Shown: piece by piece, positions 56,364 to 64,000 of the stretch
Layout: each line of letters starts with the position of its first letter
Numbering within the stretch: the stretch's first letter is position 1
Assembly: GCA_036872755.1 (NCBI GenBank)
Contig: JAVHNS010000006.1
Coordinates: 868,001 to 932,000 of the forward strand
Direction of reading: 5' to 3'
Length of the DNA stretch: 64,000 nt
Source: Orbilia blumenaviensis
Lineage: Eukaryota > Ascomycota > Orbiliomycetes > Orbiliales > Orbiliaceae
Position numbers and translations under genes: made by a program
Notes under the pieces: model-generated
What the model saw: only the letters and a program-made list of their open reading frames with translations
What the model was told of the DNA's origin: nothing
The model's database searches: none

Positions 56364-57841
56364 ATGCCACATACTTACGGCCAAGGTCCGTCGAAGGCCC
56401 AGAAGGAACCTGACGACCTCGAAGACTACGAGGATTCGTCATCGGAGGAGGGGGAGATCAAGGAGGAGAAAGGACCAGCGGCGGTCCAAGCTGAGAGTTT
56501 TCTCTCACGGCTGTAAGCATCGTTTCCCATGCATCCCCATTAGTTATTCCATCCATGCTTCAATGAATTATCCCTCCTGCTCTTCGTGTCAATTGGAGGT
56601 TTCCCACTTTGATTTCCCTAGAAGCTTTAAATTTGTACCTTTTATTTCATCAGTGTTTCCCGGATCTCCCATCATCATAATCGTTATAGTAGCTTCCCCT
56701 AAGACTTGCTTCACTACTTTCACCATAAGAACCTACATACCCCTCTATTCCCCAGTATACCAACCCATATCCCCTAAAGACCCCCTTCTTTGTGTGCTAT
56801 AGTCGGCTTCCTCACAGTCTCTCCCATTCAGTAACCCCCTTCACACTTACTGTATTTCGGCTCGGCCCGATCTCGTTGATCTATCCATCCATTCTTCTTC
56901 AAAGTTTTCTTCTCCAACGTTTCCTTCTCTATACTCCCTTGAACAACCTTCTAACCTCAATGTACCTACAATATAGTGCCAACCAGCTTTTGGCAGCCGA
57001 TGTTGTTGCGCCGTCGGTTGCTCCGACTGCTCGCCGAACGGGAGCCTCTGGCTCGCTTAGTACCCGGGCAGCGAGCACCGACAATATCGTGGCTCCAGTA
57101 GTCACTGCTCCTCTTCCCCCCCGAACGGGAGCCTCTGGCTCGCCTAGTACCTGGGCAATGAGCACCACCAACAGTACGATGGCTCCGGTTACCGCTCCTC
57201 TTGCCTTCCGAACGGGAGCCTCTGGCTCGCTTAGTACCCGGGCAATGAGCACTGAGGAGAGTGATTCGTCCTCTCTATCAATGGCGAGCGGCTCTGAGAG
57301 AACAGCTCTGAGCTTCGGTTCATCTGTCAGCTCTCTTAGCTCTGCTAGTGGCGTTCATGGGGAGAAGGCTCCAGCCAATGTTCCTCAGGCGACTGGTGGT
57401 TCTGAGGGGAAAACATCCGTTGTTCCCGCTCCTGCACCAAAGAATGACCAGTCGTCGAGTCACCCTGTAGTCGTGCCGTCCGGCAGCACGGCTCAGAAGT
57501 CATTGGGTAACCAGGCAGGGAGCCAGGCTGTGCCGATGCCCTCTTCGGGGGATGACGATATGATGGACATCGACGGGGACGACGACATTGAGATGCCCGA
57601 CTTCGACCCGGACTTCGACCCGGATGTAGAAATGCCCGATGCGCCTCCTCGTCGGAGGAGACGTTCTCGTGGCTGCTCTGCTCCGCGGCGCGATAGTCCT
57701 TTACGTCGCCTATACTGGGGGCTTCCATGCGCCTCAGTACGACGTATTGGGGAGAAAACGGCAGACAAGAAAAACGCCATCAGGGCGTTCTCCAAGGTCC
57801 TGTCGAAGAAGAAACTTCTTGGGCGCAACTACCAATCTTGA
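56364..57841 (+). CDS. Repeat-containing acidic/basic protein with DVEMPDAPP motif, 337 aa
   Basis: Two exons: 56364-56512 (MPHTYGQGPSKAQKEPDD..., acidic, SSSEEGEIKEEKG) and 56977-57841, joined in phase over a long 464-nt intron with GTAAGC donor, CTAAC branch and ATATAG acceptor. Three 29-aa repeats begin with RTGASGS at residues 70, 99 and 128. A Ser/Ala/Pro-rich part follows. DIEMPDFD (253-260) and DVEMPDAPP (266-274) sit in an Asp-rich stretch directly before RRRRRSRG (275-282), an NLS-like patch. The C-terminus is basic (FSKVLSKKKLLGRNYQS). No known domain. Likely nuclear and lineage-specific. An alternative start at 56960 would avoid the long intron but lacks the acidic N-terminus. Confidence 0.5.
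57035..57295 (+). repeat. 87-bp in-frame tandem repeat in coding sequence
   Basis: Three copies starting at 57035, 57122 and 57209, each beginning cgaacgggagcctctggctc. The period of 87 bp is 29 codons, so changes in copy number keep the frame. Confidence 0.85.
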
Positions 57842-59070
57842 GGCGTGCGGGATCCGGTCCCCCCTCATGTTGCGGTACGTTGACGGTAAATCCGCCCATA
57901 AACAAAAATCTTCCATCCGTCCAACATGCACCATTCAATGCCGACAAGGCCTACGCTCGCGCTCGACGCCACCGAGGCCAAGATTTCCTTCAGCCATATT
58001 GCAGTACCTAAGAGCCAGCAGCACCACATCAGCCAGACCAGGTGGTCACGAGAAGGTTTTGGCTATCGAGGAGATGGAGCTCGGAGGTATGCTGCAGGCT
58101 TAATAGCCCCAAAAAGGACCATTAGTTAATATTTTCTTTAGGAATTATAATTCGCTCTATTTTGATGGTATTGGAGAGGGTCGGGATGGGAGAACCTTAC
58201 TATAGCTACTTAAATAGCCCAAAACAATAGAACAATAGAACCTTGCTCAGTTCTATTAGTCTCGGGCCGAGACTACAGTTCTACCTAATTCTACTAAAAG
58301 GGTCATTTTAACCCCATGGTTTTAGTAACAGAGGAATTATCTTGTACTAGCGGCTTACATGGCGAGATGTATTGTACGTGTATATGTATACACGCTAGTC
58401 TCAGCTTCAGTAAATGCATTATATAGACTCTAACTCCTCTCGCAGCGGTCACCATCCCTGTAGCAAGCACATATCCACATTCATAGTTTATTTTATTTCT
58501 CGTAAAACAACTTGCACGACTCTTAGTACTCCAGAGCAACCAGATAATAAGACATGTAGATGTATCAATTTGTCATATACAGCGACCTTTAGTATACAAA
58601 CTTAATAAACACCTAGGTATATATATATTGAAAGATGTGAAGAGCTCTCATAAGAGATAAACCGCCAAATAAATGTGAACAAATTAGTGAAATACTACCT
58701 ATTACTGACTAAGATTGCGGTCCGAAACAAATGTGTACGATAGGTCTACTCCATCCTAACCATGGTACCAGTGCTGAATGGATGTGCAGACAAGATAGAA
58801 TGCCAGTCCTAATTAGGAAAGAACCCTAAAAACACTTTGCCAATTTAGGTCATCCACGTGACCTATTTGCTATTTTAGGTAAGTCTAGGCAAAAGACAAC
58901 ACAAACAACGCAAAGCATTAACTCAACAACACAACACGGCCTATTGAATGACAGCAGATAGATGAACCGAATCCCTAATTCTCCCACTCACATCATATTT
59001 AATCTAAATCTTCCTTTCTTCTCTTATCTTACATCTCCATCGTCTACATAACCTCCTAAAAACCCTCACG
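57842..59070. other. Spacer, no gene seen
   Basis: 1.2 kb. The first 250 bp continue with GC-rich frames in other phases that look like shadow sequence; the remainder is AT-rich. It contains the palindrome at 58257-58275 and the CAACACAA-rich leader of the next gene. Confidence 0.4.
58257..58275. repeat. Palindrome TAGTCTCGG-G-CCGAGACTA
   Basis: A perfect 9-bp inverted repeat around a single central base. The GAGACTA half-site recurs at 60245-60258. Confidence 0.8.
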
Positions 59071-59376
59071 ATGCCAATCAAATTCCTCACCGCGTACGAG
59101 GTGTCGCAGACCTTCACCCTCATCTGCAACGGCCTGGGCGCCGTGGCACTAGATGGTTCGGACGAACCAGAAATCGTCCACATATCAGCGAGGTTCGCCA
59201 ATTGGCACCTCACTGTCGCGCCAGACATTAAAATGGCCGACGCGCCTCCTCTTCCTCCACGTCCCACCGCTGCAGCCGCCGCACGAGGGTTAAGAAACCC
59301 AATCACTCCCAAAAAGCGGGAGGAGATACGGGCCAGGGATCTGAACCTGGCCCGTAGGTCTTATCGGAAGACCTAG
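59071..59376 (+). CDS. Small basic protein with DIKMADAPP motif, 101 aa
   Basis: Single exon from ATG 59071 with a typical C/T-rich leader upstream. The first 50 residues look ordered (MPIKFLTAYEVSQTFTLICN and HISARFANWHLTVA); PDIKMADAPP (51-60) carries the motif shared by three neighbours, followed by LPPRPTAAAAARGL and a basic tail (KKREEIRARDLNLARRSYRK). Its length and layout resemble the motif-to-end part of the larger relatives. The final codons encode an 11-bp perfect hairpin (59327-59356). No known family; function unknown. Confidence 0.5.
   Translation: MPIKFLTAYEVSQTFTLICNGLGAVALDGSDEPEIVHISARFANWHLTVAPDIKMADAPPLPPRPTAAAAARGLRNPITPKKREEIRARDLNLARRSYRKT
59327..59356. repeat. Perfect 11-bp stem-loop inside coding sequence
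   Basis: TACGGGCCAGG (59327-59337), loop GATCTGAA, CCTGGCCCGTA (59346-59356). It covers the codons for the basic C-terminal tail and ends 20 nt before the stop. Confidence 0.9.
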
Positions 59377-62300
59377 AGCCCAAAGAGGGCTAGATTTCGC
59401 TTGTTTTGTGCCGTTCCCACGGGGGGAGGAAGGACATTATCGGTCCGGAGGGGGAGCGAGAGGGAAGGGGCTGGGCCCCGAACATTATATATGTCAGGCC
59501 TTCGGGCCTTATGAGAATACGAATTTTCTTTTTTCTCTCTCAATATATCTTTCATACGTAAATGATTTTAGTAGAGCTATAAAGCAGTAGCTACCGTAAA
59601 CATAACTCGACGCTATAGTTAGTAAACTGCATGCACCTGTTTACACCTATAGTCTATCGGTTCGACATCTCTCAAGCTAGTGCCCAGTCTAGATCTGTAG
59701 CTATTTAGTAAACCACTTTTCATGTAAATATGTTCTTAAAAAGTCTCTGTCGCGTTTAAATCCAAGCTCAGCTATCAGTTAGCTAAAGGCGTCACAGAAT
59801 ATGTACCATACCACTGTATTCAAGTTAACAGAGCAAAATCAACAAACAAATTGGTAACGGTGAAGTAATAGCGTAGATCCCATCCGATATTAATATCCGA
59901 CGCACTCGTACTTGAAATAATAACTATAGTGTATCCCAAAAATATATTCCAATCAAACAATTTGTGAAAACCTCTAAGTTACTCGCATCGAAGCACATCG
60001 TAATTCGGTTCCATTTTGATGCTGTCTTATACTAGGACGTTATAAGTTTATCCTTAAGCCCCTTCCCTGCGCCGCATAGCTTCATTTAATCTGAGTGATA
60101 CATCTTCTATAGCTTGACCCTAATTTTCATAAGTAGCAACTGCTGGAATGCCGAATACGCAAAACTTTTTATAGAGAATGGGTATGTTGCCAGTTAAATA
60201 TGCAAATTTAGGCCCAGAAATACTACGAGACTAGACCCAGGGACTGAGACTAGTCTCAAAGTAGAAAATGCTAGTACAATATAGTATAGAGGTTCGTGCA
60301 AAATACCACGCACTGCCCGACCCCATCACAATCCACCGGGAGCTTCAGCCCCTTCAACGGGCATGCACGATTCTCAAAACAATCTGCGAAATAATATCAC
60401 GGGATTTAATAGCACGTTATGAACCATACTTAAATGGGCAACCGACACAAGGCAGTAGAATCTACCCAGATCGGCCAATCTGAAACTATATAAAGAGGGT
60501 ATTCCCCCTATTCTTTCCCTTCCCCTTCCCTCTTCATGATAAACATCACGGCAAATAAGCTGACGCTCCCTCAAGATTCGCGCATACGGATACTGGGCCC
60601 CTTATCTTTTAGGTATTGTGGCCCGTATCATATATTCAAAGCACGCAATGTCACATATTATATCATTTGGATATTTCCCGAATATAAATTACCTTCTCCC
60701 GTCTGGTCTTTTGACCAGATCGGGCATTATGAATTCATACAGAATGACAGTAAGTTTCCGGACTAGCTTTTATTCCGTCTAAAGCCATCATTTATCGGAA
60801 GGTATGCTAACCTTCTAAATAGTAAGATGTTCTGTGGTCTCGAAATTTCTCATTTAACTTATGCGATCAAGTCGCTAGTTGGAACGTTCCCCAGAAGTTA
60901 GACTCCGAGCACTCCAAGCCTATGAATGCATAAAATACTCATAATATATTGAGCCAATGGCCCATATAGACTTTTAAGTGTAAGTGTTTTTTTATCGATT
61001 TCCCTGTTATGTACATTTGATAACGAAATCCGTACAGATACTAACTACTCTTTGGTTAAAGTGTATTAGGGTAATCATACAATCAAGGATACACTAAATT
61101 AGTCTACTGGCCCCCATTGAATACCCACCTTCAAGATGCAGTGCTTTCATCAAGAGCCCAAAACATAGCAAAAACGAATTTTCCGGCCGCCCCATCAATT
61201 ACTCACAGAGAAACTAAAGACCCCGCAGATTATTGACACAGACGAGGGGTCTCATCCGCGAGATGAGATCCCCTCCAACAATAATCGGTGGGCGATGTCA
61301 CGGGGATAAGCGATAAAACATACCAACCCATAGGCAGCTCAACGTATATACTTATACTATAATACGCACGTGAGACAATGGAGATGGCGAAGCAGCGAGG
61401 GTATGGTAGATCTGGTGGCGTCATAACAGTTCCACCCAAATATAGTTAACTCTATGTGTAAGGGGACCCCGAACAACAAAATATCGAATATGGATATACC
61501 CCGCAACGCTGTTGCGTGGGTAGATAGAGCTTGGTTCAATATATCAGCTAGATGAGTAAGCCTACTCTGGCATGGGCCATGCAACAGCGCATGGCCACGC
61601 CGATACAGCAATTAAATAAACCATACTACTTATTATTAGAAATACTATGATCTGAGATCTATCTTCTACCGGTAATCTATACTGTAATGCTCTTGTAACA
61701 CGTGAAGACAGAGGAATGGAAGGCACCAGAATTGAAGGATACTGGACACTAGAAACCCCGTCAAAGTTAATTCTCTAGTTATTTATTGTTGCTGTAAAAT
61801 GGGCAATTATTAAAATATTTTTGGATATAATTCGGGTTATGGGGTTGGTGACCTTTCTTTATAATCTATTTGTCAGTCATGCTTTATGTAGAGAAGAATT
61901 CGATCAGGATGAGAATGTGCTCATAAAAGATGCGTTGGAGAGTGTTGTATTTTACGTAGCCCGAAACGAGAATAAACCGCGGGAGGGAACCCGATTCAGC
62001 CGGAAGGCCGGGGTATTCATTTTTGCATTCTTCCGGTCGTTTCGTGCCTAAAGAATTAATCCTGATGGCCGACGACATCTCAGGATTTCGCCTATGGGTT
62101 ATTGGTGCTTAAGTAAGTGCATGATCTTACGGAATATAAATCTCATAATGCCCAACATAAAGACCGCCTTCCATTTGCATCTTTTTAACCTCCTATTCCC
62201 ATTCGGCCGGACGAATCAACCTGGAGATCGTTCGACGTCTTGCCCCGCAAAGAAGGCAACCAACAAGGGGGGTTGGAAGATACGGACGATACGTACCAAG

Positions 62301-63267
62301 GAAAGCGGCATGGCGCTAACCAGAGTCTGGTTAGTTGCATGGCTGCTCCCGACGAGCTCGTCCGCTCATTCGACCGTTCCAGCATGCCTTGGACATGGTT
62401 TCTCCAGTTGAGATGCAGGCATGGCCGACCTGCATGAACCCCCAAAGGCCCGTTTCCAACTTTCTTATTTTCCCAACAAAAAATACCATTGACAAGAAAA
62501 CTCAAACTCAAACGAACAAAAAAAAAAAAAAAAGAGCCGACAGCCCCCCGCCATCAGAGAGGCCAATGTAGTAAATAGAACAAAATCAACGACATTCACG
62601 GCCTTTTGCCTGCTTGTGTCCTCAACACTTTTAAGTGACGCTGGCAGTTGAATGGAGAATTGTGCGGTTTTGGGTAGCTTTGAGGAATGCTACTCTGCTC
62701 CGATTGGCACATGTGAGGTCCCAATTGACGGCCGTCTGGCCTATAATCCGGTGTATGTGACCTCGGTATTTAAACGAAAAGGTGTCTTGTGACAGCATTG
62801 TCTTCAGCGGGGTTGAAGCCTCTTTCCCTCCGTCGTCTTGTTGAAGTTTTTTTTTATATATCTTTTATTCCTGTTAGTTACTGCAGAGACTAGACCGAGA
62901 TCAATCGGGCAAGCCTTTCCGCTCTGGTTGCACCGATCTGATAGGAAATAAAAATATAAAAAAATAAAAAAATAAAAAATAAAAAATACTGTAGGTGCAG
63001 TTTTGACTCTTACCGTTCCGTTAAATTTCATCAGCCCCCCTCTCCGAGAGACCTTCCCTCGGATTCTTTTTTTTTTTTTTTCAGACGTTGTCTCGCAAAT
63101 TACCTCGTTCTGTTGACTGTTGAGTTGAGAACCGGTATAGCTAACCAGCTATCATCATAGCTTCCATCTTTCTCAGAGTCGATACCTGTATCAATTGACT
63201 CCAGAAAACACCACTCATCAAAAAAGTTGCGGGTTCCAGCTCTATACAGAGCAATTCACAATTCACA
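59377..63267. other. Long AT-rich gene-poor region
   Basis: 3.9 kb without a supportable gene. It holds the palindrome at 60245-60258, A/T mononucleotide runs (62518-62533, 63066-63080) and an A-rich AAATAAAAAATAAAA tract near 62950. Short frames on both strands lack recognisable motifs. The last 250 bp are the elongase promoter and leader. Confidence 0.45.
60245..60258. repeat. Perfect 14-bp palindrome TGAGACTAGTCTCA
   Basis: Self-complementary over 14 bp. A further GAGACTAG lies 20 bp upstream (60227-60234). Confidence 0.85.
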
Positions 63268-64000
63268 ATGTCTTCCGTCCGCCTCGTCGTTCCTCCTCCT
63301 TCGTTCTTCAACTTCCAGAACGCTTCTCAACCAATCCCACCTTCAATCCCACATGCCATCCCCGGCGATATCTATACTCAACTGCTCGACGTCCGAGTGC
63401 CAATTACAATTGCCACCGTCTACGCCATAACAGTTCACTACCTCAACTCAATTGCCTCCAAAACTACCCCTCCAACCCCCTACTCCTTCGCCAAAACATC
63501 TGCCTTCAAGTGGTTCGTTGTTCTCCATAACGCATTATTGGCTGTCTACTCCGGCTGGACCTTCGTAGGCATCACATCGACTTTACAGAGGACTATCAAC
63601 TGGGATAATGGATTCGGTGGCTTCGTTCACGGACTTTGCAAGATCCATGATGATAGTGTGGCGGTGGGCATCAATGATGTTAGCGGATTAAGCCCTAGGA
63701 TTGCTTCGGGGAGTGGACTGTGGGAGGAGGGGCTAGCGTTCTATGGATGGTTGTTCTATCTTAGCAAGTTTTATGAGGTGGTTGATACCGCTATCATTTT
63801 GGCTAAGGGTAGGAAGAGCAGCACACTACAGACCTGTAAGTTTCTTTCCAAGAATCCTTTTATACCATAGTGGGGGTCCAAGGCAGTACTAACGAGATGG
63901 TATAGATCACCATGCAGGTGCTATGATGTGTATGTGGGCTGGTATTCGATTCATGTCCCCTCCAATATTTATCTTCGTCCTCTTCAACTCCGCAATTCAC
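63268..64000 (+). CDS. ELO-family fatty acid elongase, 5' part
   Basis: Exons 63268-63835 and 63906 onward; the gene leaves the window. It encodes 189 residues before the intron. Membrane segments are visible at about 48-60 (VPITIATVYAITVHYL) and 88-105 (WFVVLHNALLAVYSGWTFVG). The family motif KFYEVVDTAI ends exon 1, and the histidine box QTYHHAGAMMCMWAG spans the intron. ELO proteins condense malonyl-CoA with acyl-CoA in the endoplasmic reticulum, the first step of very-long-chain fatty acid synthesis. The box reads QxxHH rather than HxxHH, a form associated with elongases of unsaturated acyl chains. Start ATG 63268 has good context (TTCACAATGTC). Confidence 0.88.

Noticed and set aside
56104..56802. 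232-aa plus-strand frame before the 56364 gene
   Set aside because: It is a different phase of the leader, exon 1 and intron of that gene, with skewed composition.
57639..58129. Overlapping plus-strand frames after the DVEMPDAPP gene
   Set aside because: They are in other phases of the 3' coding part and the flank; no independent signal.

Overview
This window is nuclear DNA of a filamentous ascomycete (Pezizomycotina). The evidence is short GT-AG introns of about 40-150 nt with CTAAC/CTGAC-like branch sites, genes on both strands with 0.3-4 kb spacers, and fungal gene families: allantoinase, a Jlp1-type sulfonate dioxygenase, a pectate lyase with an N-terminal fungal cellulose-binding module, TPR-SET proteins, and a DUF7600-type F-box protein. 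Family choice and AT-rich spacers suggest a Leotiomycete, but I cannot prove that from sequence alone. No tRNA, rRNA, CRISPR array or intact transposon was recognised.

Layout. 0.5-3.4 kb: Shb17-like phosphatase and a MYND/SET protein. 3.9-6.9 kb: a five-exon F-box-type gene with an in-frame stop. 8.2-12.3 kb: TauD/Jlp1-type dioxygenase followed on the same strand by a DAO-type flavoenzyme. 12.3-19.5 kb: gene-poor, with two small minus-strand remnants (a segment with an ELKTPW motif, then a kinase-like protein lacking its catalytic loop) and degenerate repeats. 19.5-24.8 kb: allantoinase with GATA sites upstream, and a family-1 glycosyltransferase. 25.2-31.9 kb: two tandem paralogous TPR-SET proteins (763 and 1017 aa). 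32.4-40.4 kb: a beta-hydroxyacid dehydrogenase, an unknown 266-aa protein, a GNAT acetyltransferase and a CBM1-pectate lyase. 43.8-48.3 kb: a putative membrane protein facing an acyl-CoA synthetase of ACSF3 type that carries a ~235-residue insertion; a cluster of GC-rich hairpins lies between their 3' ends. 48.5-63.2 kb: repeat-rich and gene-poor, holding four lineage-specific, mostly disordered basic proteins that share a D-[IV]-x-M-x-D-x-P motif. 63.3 kb to the end: the 5' part of an ELO fatty-acid elongase.

Functionally the recognisable enzymes concern nitrogen and sulfur scavenging (allantoinase, sulfonate dioxygenase, flavoenzyme), carbon metabolism (Shb17, hydroxyacid dehydrogenase, acyl-CoA synthetase, elongase) and plant cell-wall attack (pectate lyase). 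The most unusual items are the 49.5-59.4 kb motif-sharing protein set, the 45 kb hairpin cluster, the 48.5-49.4 kb minisatellite with nested periods, and the split ELKTPW/pseudokinase remnant. Splice sites were placed by hand from consensus and reading frame, so exon ends are predictions.
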